Shown one piece after another: positions 44,610 through 53,271 of a stretch of DNA of 64,000 bases (positions are counted from its first letter, which is position 1; every line of letters starts with the position of its first letter). The notes beneath the pieces were generated by a model. The model did not search any database, was not told where the DNA came from, and was given only the letters and a program-made list of their open reading frames with translations. The stretch lies in the NCBI RefSeq assembly GCF_024809855.1, contig NZ_JANUEM010000006.1, positions 140,710 through 204,709 of the forward strand, given 5' to 3'. A program made the position numbers and the translations under genes. This DNA comes from Rheinheimera pacifica. Its GTDB lineage: Bacteria; Pseudomonadota; Gammaproteobacteria; Enterobacterales; Alteromonadaceae.

Positions 44610-47231
44610 TTAACGCAGGTTAGGCGCTAACCAGCTTTGCGCCTGCTCAGGGCTCCAGCCCTTTTTCGCTGCGTACTCGTTAAGCTGATCAACGTCAATT
44701 TTGCTAACGGTAAAATATTTGCTGTCGGGGTGGCCGAAATACCAGCCACTTACCGCCGCACCCGGCCACATGGCATAGCTTTCAGTAAGCTGAATACCGG
44801 TTTGTGCCTCTACATCCAGCAACTGCCACAGTGTGCCTTTTTCAGTGTGCTCCGGGCAGGCCGGGTAACCCGGTGCCGGGCGGATCCCCTGGTACAGCTC
44901 GCGAATAAGTTGCTCGTTATCAAGCTGCTCTGCGCTGGCATAGCCCCAATACTCACGCCGCACTTTTAAATGCAGGTATTCAGCCAAAGCCTCCGCTAAG
45001 CGATCGGCCAGCGCTTTTACCATAATGCTGTTGTAATCATCGTGCTCGGCAGCAAACTTAGCGGCAAATTCGTCGGCGCCAAAGCCGGTGCTAACGGCAA
45101 AACCGCCAATATAATCTTTTACGCCGCTAGCCACCGGCGCAATAAAATCAGCCAGGCAATAATTAGGTGCATTATTTCTAAGCTGCAGTTGCTGGCGCAG
45201 GTTATACAAACGGGCCTTTTCGATGCTACGGCTCTCATCGGTATAAACCACTATATCTTCACCGTCGCTATTGGCCGGAAACAGGCCAAATACCGCTTTG
45301 CCTTTAACATGGCCGCCGTTAATCATGGTGTCCAGCATGGCATTGGCATCCTTAAACAGTTTGCGCGCTTCTATGCCTACTTCTGCATGGTTTAGTATGG
45401 CCGGGTATTTGCCGGATAACTGCCAGGTTAAAAAGAATGGTGTCCAGTCGATATAATCACGCAACAGGTTTAAATCAACATCCTGCCACAAGTGTACACC
45501 GGGTTGGTTTGGTGCCGGGGTTACTTTACTTAAATCGAGCCGGAATTTATTCGCTTTTGCCTCGTTAAAACTCAGCAGCTTTTCTCCGGGGCGGCTACGG
45601 GCATGTTGCTCACGTGCCACGGTATATTCGTGTTTAATCCGCGCTAAATAATCCGCTTTGCTATCTGGCGTAATAAGTGATTGCACAACAGATACACTGC
45701 GTGAAGCATTAGGCACATACACGACGCCGTTAGCATAGTTCGGTTCAATTTTTACTGCGGTATGGGCCTTTGAAGTGGTAGCTCCGCCAATTAACAGCGG
45801 CTGGGTAAAGCCCAAGCGCGTCATCTCTTTGGCAACATGCACCATTTCATCCAGCGATGGTGTAATCAGGCCGGACAGTCCGATAACATCCACATCGTGC
45901 TCTTTGGCTATACGCAGGAGCTCAGCACAGGGCACCATTACACCCAAATCAATCACTTCAAAGTTATTACATTGCAGCACCACACCGACAATATTTTTGC
46001 CGATATCATGCACATCACCTTTAACGGTGGCCAACAGCACTTTACCCTGAGCCCTGCCGCCTTCTTTTTCCTGCTCGATAAAAGGCTGCAAATAAGCTAC
46101 GGCTTTTTTCATTACCCGTGCTGATTTCACTACCTGCGGCAGAAACATTTTGCCTTCGCCGAACAAGTCACCTACCACATTCATGCCGTCCATCAGCGGC
46201 CCTTCAATTACATGCAGCGGTTTTTCTGCCTGTAAGCGCGCGTCTTCGGTGTCGGTCTCAATAAAGTCGGTAATGCCTTTAACCAGTGCATGTTCCAACC
46301 TTTTGTTTACCGGCAGGCTGCGCCAGGCATCATCAGCTTTTTCGGCGACACTGCCATCGCCTTTAAACTGCGCAGCAATATCCAGTAAGCGCTCGGTGGC
46401 ATCACTGCGGCGGTTAAGAATAACGTCTTCTACGCGCTCTTTCAGTAGTTCTGGAATATCGTCATACACAGTAAGCTGGCCAGCATTCACTATGCCCATA
46501 TCCATACCGGCAGCGATAGCATAATATAAAAACACCGAGTGAATCGCTTCGCGCACCGCATCGTTGCCACGAAATGAGAACGACACATTGGATACACCAC
46601 CGGAGATTTTCGCGTGCGGGCACAGGCGCTTGATCTCGCGGGTAGCTTCAATAAAATCTACTGCGTAGTTGTTGTGCTCTTCAATACCGGTGGCCACGGC
46701 AAAAATATTCGGGTCAAAAATAATGTCCTGTGGCGGAAAACCAATTTGCTCAGTGAGAATGTGATAAGCGCGCTGGCAAATTTCGACTTTACGCGCTTTG
46801 GTATCGGCCTGGCCTTGTTCGTCAAACGCCATTACTACCACTGCAGCACCGTAGCGGCGTAGCAAACGCGCCTGTTGTAAAAATGGCGCTTCGCCTTCTT
46901 TTAGCGAAATAGAGTTAACAACCGCTTTGCCCTGAATGCATTTTAACGCCGCTTCAATAACGTCCCACTTCGACGAGTCAACCATAACCGGCACCCGCGA
47001 AATATCAGGCTCTGAGGCTAAAAGCTGCAGGTAACGCACCATGGCTGCCTTGCTGTCGAGCATGGCTTCATCCATGTTGATATCGATGATCTGGGCACCG
47101 TTTTCTACCTGCTGGCGTGCCACATCCAGCGCGGCTTCGAAATCGCCGTTTAAAATCAGCTTTTTAAACTTTGCCGAGCCGGTTACGTTAGTACGCTCGC
47201 CAACGTTGATAAATCGGGCCTGTTGCTGCAT
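44610..47231 (-). CDS. metH: Cobalamin-dependent methionine synthase, C-terminal protein of a split MetH
   Basis: This 873-residue protein holds three of the four MetH modules. The folate module starts [20 protein letters not shown]. The cobalamin module has [20 protein letters not shown] with the B12-ligand His, and [10 protein letters not shown]. The activation module includes [18 protein letters not shown] and ends [12 protein letters not shown]. Its ATG (47231) overlaps the TAA of the preceding gene as TAATG, with GGAG 6 bases upstream. E. coli MetH carries all modules on one 1227-residue chain. Here the break falls in the linker after the homocysteine module. Both parts look intact, so together they should make methionine from homocysteine. 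Confidence 0.93.
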   Translation of the reverse strand: MQQQARFINVGERTNVTGSAKFKKLILNGDFEAALDVARQQVENGAQIIDINMDEAMLDSKAAMVRYLQLLASEPDISRVPVMVDSSKWDVIEAALKCIQGKAVVNSISLKEGEAPFLQQARLLRRYGAAVVVMAFDEQGQADTKARKVEICQRAYHILTEQIGFPPQDIIFDPNIFAVATGIEEHNNYAVDFIEATREIKRLCPHAKISGGVSNVSFSFRGNDAVREAIHSVFLYYAIAAGMDMGIVNAGQLTVYDDIPELLKERVEDVILNRRSDATERLLDIAAQFKGDGSVAEKADDAWRSLPVNKRLEHALVKGITDFIETDTEDARLQAEKPLHVIEGPLMDGMNVVGDLFGEGKMFLPQVVKSARVMKKAVAYLQPFIEQEKEGGRAQGKVLLATVKGDVHDIGKNIVGVVLQCNNFEVIDLGVMVPCAELLRIAKEHDVDVIGLSGLITPSLDEMVHVAKEMTRLGFTQPLLIGGATTSKAHTAVKIEPNYANGVVYVPNASRSVSVVQSLITPDSKADYLARIKHEYTVAREQHARSRPGEKLLSFNEAKANKFRLDLSKVTPAPNQPGVHLWQDVDLNLLRDYIDWTPFFLTWQLSGKYPAILNHAEVGIEARKLFKDANAMLDTMINGGHVKGKAVFGLFPANSDGEDIVVYTDESRSIEKARLYNLRQQLQLRNNAPNYCLADFIAPVASGVKDYIGGFAVSTGFGADEFAAKFAAEHDDYNSIMVKALADRLAEALAEYLHLKVRREYWGYASAEQLDNEQLIRELYQGIRPAPGYPACPEHTEKGTLWQLLDVEAQTGIQLTESYAMWPGAAVSGWYFGHPDSKYFTVSKIDVDQLNEYAAKKGWSPEQAQSWLAPNLR

Positions 47232-48295
47232 TACCACTCCAGAGAAAAGGCTTCAAGGCCAGCTAAATGAAAACTATGGCCGGGCGCTTTGGGCTGGCGT
47301 GGCGGCGCATTTTTTACTGTATCCGCTATGGCTTTAATATGCTCTGGCGTAGTGCCACAGCAACCGCCGACAATATTTAAAAAGCCCTGTTTGGCCCAGT
47401 CGCCAATTTCTGCGGCCATTTCAGCGGCGCCCAGATCATATTCGCCAAATTCATTTGGCAAACCGGCATTAGGGTGTACCGATACATAAGCTTCAGATAC
47501 ACCTGACAAGGTTTCGACATAAGGCCGCAGTAAATCCGGGCCCAGGGCGCAGTTGAGGCCAAAGCACACCGGCTCAACATGAGCCAGGCTGTGGTAAAAA
47601 GCCTCAGTGGTTTGCCCTGATAAAGTACGGCCGGAGGCATCGGTAATAGTGCCTGAGATCATTACCGGCAGTTTAAAACCCACTTCATCAAATACTTTTA
47701 GCACCGCAAAGGCCGCCGCTTTTGCATTTAGCGTATCGAAAATGGTTTCCAGCATAATAATGTCGGCGCCACCTTCAATTAAAGCATGCGTCGATTCAGT
47801 ATAAGCCTCTACTAATTCATCAAAGCTGACATTACGAAAACCAGGGTCATTTACATCCGGTGATATCGATGCTGTGCGATTAGTTGGCCCTAACACCCCT
47901 GCAACAAAGCGCGGTTTATGTGGCTCAAGTTTGCTGACTTCATCACATACTTTACGTGCTAAGGCGGCCGACTCACGGTTAATCCGTGCCGATAAGCCTT
48001 CCATCTGGTAATCGGCCATGGCAATGCTGGTAGCATTAAAGCTGTTGGTTTCAACAATATCGGCACCGGCTAGCAGGTACTGGCGGTGAATATCAGCAAT
48101 GAGATCCGGCTGGCTTAATACCAGTAAATCATTGTTGCCTTTTACATCGCACGGCCAGTTGGCAAATTCGCTGCCACGGTAATCAGCCTCTTGCAGGCGA
48201 TGCTGCTGGATCATGGTGCCCATAGCGCCATCGAGAATAAAAATACGCTCAGATAACAACTTGCGAAAATGTTCAGGCGTTAGTCTTGCAGTCAT
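47231..48295 (-). CDS. metH: Homocysteine methyltransferase module, N-terminal protein of a split MetH
   Basis: A 354-residue protein with the homocysteine module: [36 protein letters not shown], and the zinc cysteines in CFGLNCALG and [12 protein letters not shown]. It ends LEAFSLEW, the linker of one-piece MetH. The next gene begins inside its stop codon, so production of both parts should be stoichiometric. It follows metA by 27 bases, forming metA-metH-metH. The total (354 + 873) nearly equals full MetH, so no module is lost. Confidence 0.93.
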   Translation of the reverse strand: MTARLTPEHFRKLLSERIFILDGAMGTMIQQHRLQEADYRGSEFANWPCDVKGNNDLLVLSQPDLIADIHRQYLLAGADIVETNSFNATSIAMADYQMEGLSARINRESAALARKVCDEVSKLEPHKPRFVAGVLGPTNRTASISPDVNDPGFRNVSFDELVEAYTESTHALIEGGADIIMLETIFDTLNAKAAAFAVLKVFDEVGFKLPVMISGTITDASGRTLSGQTTEAFYHSLAHVEPVCFGLNCALGPDLLRPYVETLSGVSEAYVSVHPNAGLPNEFGEYDLGAAEMAAEIGDWAKQGFLNIVGGCCGTTPEHIKAIADTVKNAPPRQPKAPGHSFHLAGLEAFSLEW

Positions 48296-48322
48296 AAAGT
48301 ACTCGTTGTAATGCTAAATAGC

Positions 48323-49255
48323 TTAAGCGCTGCGGCCAATCTGGCTTAGCTCAAACGGCGTGGCCTGATAAACATAATAGTTCAGCCAGTTGCTGAACAG
48401 TAAAAAGGCGTGACTTTGCCACAGCTTTTGCGGCCCCTGCAAGGGGTCATTGTGGCGGTAGTAGTTTTCCGGCAGCTTAGCCGACACTCCGGCAGCTAAA
48501 TCACGCTGATATTCTTCATCCAGCGTGGTTAAATCATATTCCGGGTGGCCGGTAACAAACACCCGGCTGCCACTGCTGTTTTGCAGTAAATAAGCGCCGG
48601 TAACATCAGCTTCGGCCAGAATATGCAAATCGTCATGCTGCTGGTATTTTTGCTTCGGCACCTGGGCATAGCGTGAATGTGGCACTAGAAACTCATCATC
48701 AAAACCGCGCACCAATGGGCAAAGCGGCTGGCTTACCTGCTGCCAGTAAACGCCGGATAATTTTTCACCACGGATTTCGCGCTGCAAACCATAATACTGA
48801 TACAGCGCCGCATGCGCCGCCCAGCATAAAAATAAGGTGGAGGTAACATTGTTATCAGCCCAACGTAAAATATCGCCAAACTGCGCCCAGTAAGTGACAT
48901 CTTCATAATCAACCAGCCCCAGCGGCGCACCGGTAATAATAAGGCCATCGTACTTTTGCTGCTGTACTTCAGAGAAGTAACGGTAAAAGCAGTTTAAATG
49001 GCTTGGTGGTGTATTTTTACTGACATGATCATCAATGCGCAGCAAATCAACATCCACCTGTAGCGGGCTGTTGGCCAGCAAACGCAATAGCTGAATTTCG
49101 GTAGCTATTTTATTAGGCATTAAATTTAAAATAGCAATTTTCAGCGGCCGGATATCCTGCGACTGCGCCCGGCTTTCGGTCATTACAAACACATTTTCGG
49201 CCGACAGCGCTTCTACCGCCGGCAACTGATCGATCACTTTAATAGGCATAGCCAT
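48323..49255 (-). CDS. metA: Homoserine O-succinyltransferase
   Basis: A 310-residue enzyme that activates homoserine in methionine synthesis. Matches E. coli MetA along its length: RPLKIAILNLMPNKIATEIQ, GLIITGAPLGLV, the catalytic Cys in TLFLCWAAHAALY (Cys144), KLSGVYW and FVTGHPEYDL. Gly after TGAPL (equivalent to E. coli position 111) is the residue linked to succinyl-CoA rather than acetyl-CoA use. Two Met (MAMPIKV) could start it; the second gives exact E. coli numbering. Three MetJ-like boxes lie 50-75 bases upstream. Confidence 0.95.
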   Translation of the reverse strand: MAMPIKVIDQLPAVEALSAENVFVMTESRAQSQDIRPLKIAILNLMPNKIATEIQLLRLLANSPLQVDVDLLRIDDHVSKNTPPSHLNCFYRYFSEVQQQKYDGLIITGAPLGLVDYEDVTYWAQFGDILRWADNNVTSTLFLCWAAHAALYQYYGLQREIRGEKLSGVYWQQVSQPLCPLVRGFDDEFLVPHSRYAQVPKQKYQQHDDLHILAEADVTGAYLLQNSSGSRVFVTGHPEYDLTTLDEEYQRDLAAGVSAKLPENYYRHNDPLQGPQKLWQSHAFLLFSNWLNYYVYQATPFELSQIGRSA

Positions 49256-49305
49256 ACCCGGTTAACTGACATAGCCGCTACTTTGCGTAAAAGCGGCCTC
49301 AAAGT

Positions 49306-49329
49306 CAACTTCTATACGTTTAGATGGCT
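49306..49329 (-). promoter_or_regulatory. metJ box: MetJ operator upstream of metA
   Basis: On the minus strand three contiguous 8-mers, AGCCATCT then AAACGTAT then AGAAGTTG, match the met-box AGACGTCT at 6, 6 and 5 positions. They occupy the expected place 50-75 bases before metA, so repression of metA-metH by MetJ with S-adenosylmethionine is likely. The metJ gene itself is not in this window. Confidence 0.75.
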
Positions 49330-49462
49330 AAATAATGAGAGGCTATTGTCAGCATTGCGCTACAGCCAACCTTAGTGATGGCAGCTAAACAATTGCTGAA
49401 AAAGGCGTTAACGGCTATTTTGAGTACAATATTTTTGGCGTGGCAACTTATCAGGGTAATTT

Positions 49463-49795
49463 ATGGCAATACAATTTATTCCACTTATCAAGGCGCTTGC
49501 GCCCTATCTGACAACAATAGCCACCAGCGCTATTCCGGCGTTTACCTCAAAATCAGAAGCAGCTAAATCAGACCCTGTGCTGGCACAGCAAATTACAGAG
49601 TTACAGAATGCGGTAACAAAAAATGCCCAGTCGCTGCATATTATTGCCGAGCAATTACAAAAGGTTATTACCTCTGCCGAAGAGGCATCGGTAGAAGCAC
49701 AACGGCAGGTTGCTACCTATAAAGCTTTGGTATTAGGTAGCAGTATCGTTTCTGTTCTTGCCATTGGGGTGGCGATTTATAGCCTTATCGGCTAA
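49463..49795 (+). CDS. Small membrane-anchored coiled-coil protein, unknown function
   Basis: A 110-residue protein, not recognised by name. It begins with an amphipathic segment (MAIQFIPLIKALAPYLTTIA), continues as a predicted coiled coil (about 40-80, QITELQNAVTKN and IAEQLQKVITSAEEASVEA) and ends with a strong membrane helix (VLGSSIVSVLAIGVAIYSLI). C-terminal tail anchoring is likely. It is on the plus strand, opposite to the cassette genes, so it lies outside the array. A start preceded by AGGGTAATTT is acceptable but weak. Similar short tail-anchored proteins occur in accessory regions. Confidence 0.65.
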   Translation: MAIQFIPLIKALAPYLTTIATSAIPAFTSKSEAAKSDPVLAQQITELQNAVTKNAQSLHIIAEQLQKVITSAEEASVEAQRQVATYKALVLGSSIVSVLAIGVAIYSLIG

Positions 49796-49819
49796 GGGCT
49801 GCCTTCAAAGTGTAGTGGT

Positions 49820-50233
49820 CTAATTTAACCCACAAAACTTTATAAAGTTGATAACTGACATAATTTGAGGTGCAGTGCCTAACGCATCAACATTAGCAAA
49901 AGCAGGATCATCTAAAGAGTCAGACTGAGGAAATACAACGGTTACCGTATCGCCGGTGTTGTCATTATAAATCGCGGCCCACAAGGTTGATTTACGCTCA
50001 ATTGCCAATTCTGTATAAACGCACATCATCCATCGGGAAGCTGGCGCAGAGCGCTGCTGAAAGCCAGGTATGTTTAACGTCGAGTAACCGTTTTCTCTTG
50101 CTACTTCAGTAACCACATAATCAAAGGCCGTTATACCTCTTTCTTTTGACGACATGGTAAAGAGTTCACTGGCGTTTAAGTTTGCAGTAAAGACCGCTGA
50201 AGTTAGCAACAACGTTAGTAAAATAACTTTCAT
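49820..50233 (-). CDS. Small secreted protein of unknown function
   Basis: A 137-residue precursor with a clear signal peptide (MKVILLTLLLTSAVFTANLN, cleavage likely after NAS). The mature part is not recognised (FTMSSKERGITAFDYVVTEV, TAPQIMSVINFIKFCGLN) and has two cysteines (in MMCVY and FCGLN) that could form a disulfide. The ATG at 50233 follows AAGGAG with good spacing; an earlier open start lacks one and would bury the signal peptide. Its start overlaps the stop of the upstream 62-residue gene (ATGA), so they are coupled. Confidence 0.7.
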   Translation of the reverse strand: MKVILLTLLLTSAVFTANLNASELFTMSSKERGITAFDYVVTEVARENGYSTLNIPGFQQRSAPASRWMMCVYTELAIERKSTLWAAIYNDNTGDTVTVVFPQSDSLDDPAFANVDALGTAPQIMSVINFIKFCGLN

Positions 50234-50418
50234 AAGAGGCTCCTTGTAGATATATAGATGCGCGAACTTTTGAGTGTTGCAGCATATGCCCAAGCATTGA
50301 TAAAGCTAACTACCGTGCTTTGAGACATTAAAGCCCATGTTGTAAAAACAGTAGTCAATACAGCGACTAGCCCAGCAGCTCTAACGCCATAGCTCACAGC
50401 TTTCTTGGCATATTCCAC
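50230..50418 (-). CDS. Small membrane protein translationally coupled to the secreted protein
   Basis: A 62-residue protein with a GTG start and no recognised family. It has one or two hydrophobic stretches (AGLVAVLTTVFTTWALMSQ and VVSFINAWAYAATL) after a basic N-terminus (EYAKKAVSYGVR). The stop shares ATGA with the next gene. The next gene's Shine-Dalgarno lies in this one's last codons. The upstream Shine-Dalgarno is weak, so the start is uncertain. The gene begins 41 bases after the AadA-like stop, where an attC would be expected and none was found. Confidence 0.45.
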   Translation of the reverse strand: MEYAKKAVSYGVRAAGLVAVLTTVFTTWALMSQSTVVSFINAWAYAATLKSSRIYISTRSLL

Positions 50419-50458
50419 CGAACTAATATCTGGCCAGAAAAATTATCATTTCTTATCC

Positions 50459-51235
50459 CTACGGGGCATCCAGGCATTCCTCAATCGAGTTTTTCATATA
50501 GAAAACCAGCGCTTCAAAACCCTCTTGATTCCCCCATCGATCGTCAATCATCCCCAAGTAACCTTCTCGCGCATACTTCAATAGCATTTTATGATAAGGA
50601 GGTACCTGCTTTTCCGCCCACTCAGCAGCCGCATCTTTTGGAGCAATATCACCGGTAGCAGCGGTCAGCCACATACGTGATAAGGTCAGAACGACATTGC
50701 GTTCGTCTCCTGCTGTCTCAGCCAAAAGACCGGGCAAAGAATCACGAATTGCCCTTCGGATATCAGCCTTCGGCACCGGATCGAAAAGCTTTTCAGCAGA
50801 GCTCCCGTATAACGGCAGGCTGTTATCGATCACTTTCTTTAGAACAATTGCAAGATCAGGATCAGGGGTTGGTTCCGGAACATTTCCGACCTCAAACTCC
50901 TCTCGCAACCACTCACCGTATACAAACTCAGCCCGAGGCGGGAATTGCCAAGGTACGACATCAGAAACCGTCATCACAGTTAACTCTAGCGGCCTAATAG
51001 CTTGTGGATTCCCAATCACGCCGGATACGCTCATTAACTGAGATACCAAGGCCTTTCTCTGTTCAAAAGTAGGCGAGCCAGAGACTGCGACCAAGATATC
51101 TACATCACTGTCGCGCTTTAAACCACCAACAACGGCAGAGCCGAAGAGATACATGCCGACGATCAAATCACCAAGCACACCTTCAACGACTGACTGTGCC
51201 TGTTTCGCTTCATCTGGTATCTCCATATTTGCCAT
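50459..51235 (-). CDS. AadA-like aminoglycoside nucleotidyltransferase, ANT(3'')/ANT(9) family
   Basis: A 258-residue enzyme of the AadA family, which adenylylates streptomycin and/or spectinomycin. The NTase core is YLFGSAVVGGLKRDSDVDIL with the two metal-binding Asp. YGEWLREEFEVG, EKLFDPVPKADI and the C-terminal AGDERNVVLTLSRMW, TGDIAPKDAAAEWAEKQVP match AadA closely. The residue before AGDERNV is Thr, where AadA has Trp. An open start at 51274 lies inside the attC site and is rejected. GGAG precedes the ATG at 51235. The gene sits between attC 51257-51334 and a gap without an attC, so it is the last recognisable cassette gene of the array. Substrate range is not proven. Confidence 0.85.
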   Translation of the reverse strand: MANMEIPDEAKQAQSVVEGVLGDLIVGMYLFGSAVVGGLKRDSDVDILVAVSGSPTFEQRKALVSQLMSVSGVIGNPQAIRPLELTVMTVSDVVPWQFPPRAEFVYGEWLREEFEVGNVPEPTPDPDLAIVLKKVIDNSLPLYGSSAEKLFDPVPKADIRRAIRDSLPGLLAETAGDERNVVLTLSRMWLTAATGDIAPKDAAAEWAEKQVPPYHKMLLKYAREGYLGMIDDRWGNQEGFEALVFYMKNSIEECLDAP

Positions 51236-51256
51236 ATTCTCCGAAAGTTCCTTTCG

Positions 51257-51334
51257 CCCTAAGGCCAGCCACAAACGCGAGCAACTTGTTCCGAGTCGAG
51301 CCGCGAAGCGGTGTTTTGAGGGCGATTGTTAGAG
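51257..51334 (-). repeat. attC site 3 (78 bp), between GNAT and AadA-like genes
   Basis: Minus-strand left end CTCTAAC, right end CTTAGGG. The right end would be GTTAGGG in an intact site, so one G is changed to C. The outer arms pair (AACAATCGCC against AAGGCCAGCC). The centre GCGAAGCGG-type hairpin and CGACTCGGAACAAGTTGC match the other sites. It begins one base past the GNAT stop. Confidence 0.8.
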
Positions 51335-51335
51335 C

Positions 51336-51773
51336 TCACAGCTTGATGACTGCTAACATATCTTCTCCATCTTCATCCAAACCCACCTCCTGAAAGCCAA
51401 AACTTGAATAAAAATCTTTGGCCACTGGGTTTTCAGGGTTATAGCAAATTTCTATTTCTTTTACTTTGTCACTGGCTTTGATTTCATTGAGTGCCAAATT
51501 TAGCGCAGCTCTACCAATACCCGCTTTTTGAAAACGTTGATCCACCATAAAACGCCAAATAGAAACTTTTCCTGGCGTTTCAGATACCCACATGAAAAAA
51601 CCGACAGGTTTATCGTTTTGATAGATCACTCTACAGGTATGCCCTTGGCAGTAATGTGACTCAACCAAAGACCACATATTGCTCGCAACATATTCCTGTT
51701 GCTCATCAGTGACATCTAAGTCACATACTGCTTCATAATTTGAACTTGTCACATCTTCCAGTGTGATACTCAT
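51336..51773 (-). CDS. GNAT-family N-acetyltransferase, cassette gene
   Basis: A 145-residue acetyltransferase. The acetyl-CoA loop is seen in RFMVDQRFQKAGIGRAALNL (R/Q-x-x-G-x-G/A form). ENPVAKDFYSSFGFQEVG is the usual C-terminal block. Substrate is unknown; such cassettes include antibiotic and protein acetyltransferases. It begins 12 bases after attC 51786-51863 and ends at attC 51257-51334, so it fills one cassette completely. Confidence 0.85.
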   Translation of the reverse strand: MSITLEDVTSSNYEAVCDLDVTDEQQEYVASNMWSLVESHYCQGHTCRVIYQNDKPVGFFMWVSETPGKVSIWRFMVDQRFQKAGIGRAALNLALNEIKASDKVKEIEICYNPENPVAKDFYSSFGFQEVGLDEDGEDMLAVIKL

Positions 51774-51785
51774 GACTTTCCTTAG

Positions 51786-51863
51786 CTCTAACGCACGTCA
51801 TAAACGGCGCGAAGAACGAGCGTCCGGCGACCGTAGGGAGCGAATTTAATGGCTTTGTTACGT
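51786..51863 (-). repeat. attC site 2 (78 bp), between DUF1801 and GNAT genes
   Basis: Minus-strand left end ACGTAAC, right end GTTAGAG. The outer arms AACAAAGCCATTAAA and AACGCACGTCATAAA (as reverse complement) align well. It starts 12 bases past the DUF1801 stop and ends 12 bases before the GNAT start. The centre differs from sites 1 and 3, as is normal for attC sites. Confidence 0.82.
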
Positions 51864-51875
51864 GTTTTTATCATC

Positions 51876-52286
51876 CTAAGCACCAAGTAAAGGAAGATGT
51901 TTCAAGCTATGATACTTTAGTGCCAACTCGATACAATGACTCAATGGCCCCTTATCGACATGAGCACTCAAGGGGATAACAACTGCTCTTTTCCCTTCAT
52001 ATTCAAATTCAAATTCATCCCGGTATATCTCCTTGAATGTTTCGACCAAGCTGGTCTGACAGTGAAAATATACCTTGATGGCCTTTGGCTCTTTGGGCTT
52101 CCAGTCTATTCGGATCGGACTACCACCTTTTACAAGATAGCTGGCTTCACCCCACTTGAGGGTTTCTTCAACAGAACCTAAACTATTCACTTCCGCAACC
52201 GCCAAAATGAGGTGACGGGCCTTTTCAAGCTGCTTTTTTGCCTCTACAGGATAGCTGTCAAACTTGGCTTGAACTTCAGGGTTCAC
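51876..52286 (-). CDS. DUF1801 domain protein, cassette gene
   Basis: A 136-residue protein. DUF1801 blocks: FDSYPVEAKKQLEKARHLIL, SVEETLKWGEASYLV, IRIDWKPKEPKAIKVYFHCQ and the ending LKYHSLKHLPLLGA. Function of the family is unknown (YdhG-like fold). It begins 22 bases after attC 52308-52388 and ends 12 bases before attC 51786-51863. That packing is typical of an integron cassette. Confidence 0.88.
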   Translation of the reverse strand: MNPEVQAKFDSYPVEAKKQLEKARHLILAVAEVNSLGSVEETLKWGEASYLVKGGSPIRIDWKPKEPKAIKVYFHCQTSLVETFKEIYRDEFEFEYEGKRAVVIPLSAHVDKGPLSHCIELALKYHSLKHLPLLGA

Positions 52287-52307
52287 GAGACCTCCGACAA
52301 ACGTGAC

Positions 52308-52388
52308 ACGTAACGCACGCCTAAACGACGAACAACTTGTTGCGAGTCCAGCGGACGCAGGCCGCGTTGTTTAAAGCACTTGTTAGGG
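52308..52388 (-). repeat. attC site 1 (81 bp), between the unknown and DUF1801 genes
   Basis: Minus-strand left end CCCTAAC, right end GTTACGT. The outer arms AACAAGTGCTTTAAAC and (as reverse complement) AACGCACGCCTAAAC align with few mismatches. The core is GGACTCGCAACAAGTTGTTC. This is the clearest site of the array. Confidence 0.88.
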
Positions 52389-52407
52389 CATGCGGTTGCA
52401 TATCATG

Positions 52408-53115
52408 TTAGACCTTCGCAACGATATCAACATAATCTTGAAGAATACGTTTTAGAAGAGATGACATACGGATTGCTTCATCACGCATCATATTTACTGT
52501 ATCACTGCATATATCTTCAAGGACCTCTCTGACCTCCCACATTTCACCGCTTTCGATACTTTTTATCCCGAAGCCTAGTTCCCTTGCTGCCACGATAAGA
52601 TTCAGATCAAAGTGCTTCTTGCCCTTCCAAAATGTAGAACAATGTACGAGGTTGTTTCTTAGATCAATAGCGCTTTCAAATGCTTCGTGAAAGGCTTTAC
52701 GTACAAATGCTACGTTGCTACTCTCAATATAGCCGCGGCTGGCGGCAGCCTTGACCGTTCTATTGTGAATTTCTCTAAATCGATAAAACTCATTGAAATA
52801 AGTACGAACAAGCAGATAGTACCGCGTCTTCGGCGAGCCAGTAAGCAGCACATAGTTTGTTGGAAGAGTTTTAAAATCATTCAAAACCAGATTGAGGTTT
52901 TCAATAACTTCGTTATTCTCTACCACCCAACGGAATAAGAAAAGGGCGACATCAAGGTTCTTATCAAGATAACCAACATTAATTGAGCCGCTTTCAATTG
53001 GCGGGCCATCACGCTCCATAGACGAGATCATTAATGGATTTAGACGTTTCAAATCCTCCATGTGCTTTTGAGGATATGGAATGTCCTCAATTTCCTTAGT
53101 TGGTTGCTGCCACAT
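52408..53115 (-). CDS. Unknown cassette protein with HEPN-like R-x4-H motif
   Basis: A 235-residue helical protein, not recognised. Residues ESAIDLRNNLVHCSTFW contain R-x4-H (RNNLVH), the motif of HEPN nucleases and HEPN-fold proteins such as the Cthe_2314 type. The surrounding helices (REIHNRTVKAAASRGYI, YYLLVRTYFNEFYRFREI) fit that helical-bundle fold, but the match is a motif, not a family call. It is the first cassette gene, and ends 19 bases before attC 52308-52388. The 442 bases upstream contain no integrase. Confidence 0.65.
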   Translation of the reverse strand: MWQQPTKEIEDIPYPQKHMEDLKRLNPLMISSMERDGPPIESGSINVGYLDKNLDVALFLFRWVVENNEVIENLNLVLNDFKTLPTNYVLLTGSPKTRYYLLVRTYFNEFYRFREIHNRTVKAAASRGYIESSNVAFVRKAFHEAFESAIDLRNNLVHCSTFWKGKKHFDLNLIVAARELGFGIKSIESGEMWEVREVLEDICSDTVNMMRDEAIRMSSLLKRILQDYVDIVAKV

Positions 53116-53176
53116 ATCTTATAGCCTTAACAGCTTATTCAAAGGATCTAAACCCGCGAGTTGCGTTGCTAAGATC

Positions 53177-53271
53177 CCGCAAGTTACAAAATTTTATCCA
53201 GTCTAGGGCGCTGGTTGAATGTAAATCAAGCATTTTTATGTTGTAGCAATTTTTGTTGCTGCAACTTGCGG
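53177..53271. repeat. Inverted repeats in the gap upstream of the cassette array
   Basis: CCGCAAGTT (53177-53185) and AACTTGCGG (53263-53271) are perfect inverted repeats 77 bases apart. A local hairpin, GTTGTAGCAA with TTGCTGCAAC (53240-53265, 9 of 10), sits inside. The 53116-53557 interval holds no gene. It includes the osmC promoter side and could include the start of the cassette array, but no attI is identified. Confidence 0.45.

Noticed and set aside
47229..47240. metH break as a sequencing error or frameshift
   Set aside because: The break is TAATG with its own Shine-Dalgarno, lies in a domain linker, and both parts are complete.
49375..49566. 63-codon plus-strand ORF upstream of 49463
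   Set aside because: It is out of frame with the tail-anchored protein gene and overlaps it; the 49463 frame has clear coiled-coil and helix structure.
50372..50379. GCTCTAAC as a fourth attC end after the AadA-like gene
   Set aside because: It lies within the coding sequence of the 62-residue ORF and has no pairing partner at attC distance.
51236..51274. Longer start of the AadA-like gene (MWLALGRK...)
   Set aside because: The extension lies in and beside attC site 3 and does not match AadA. GGAG precedes the ATG at 51235.
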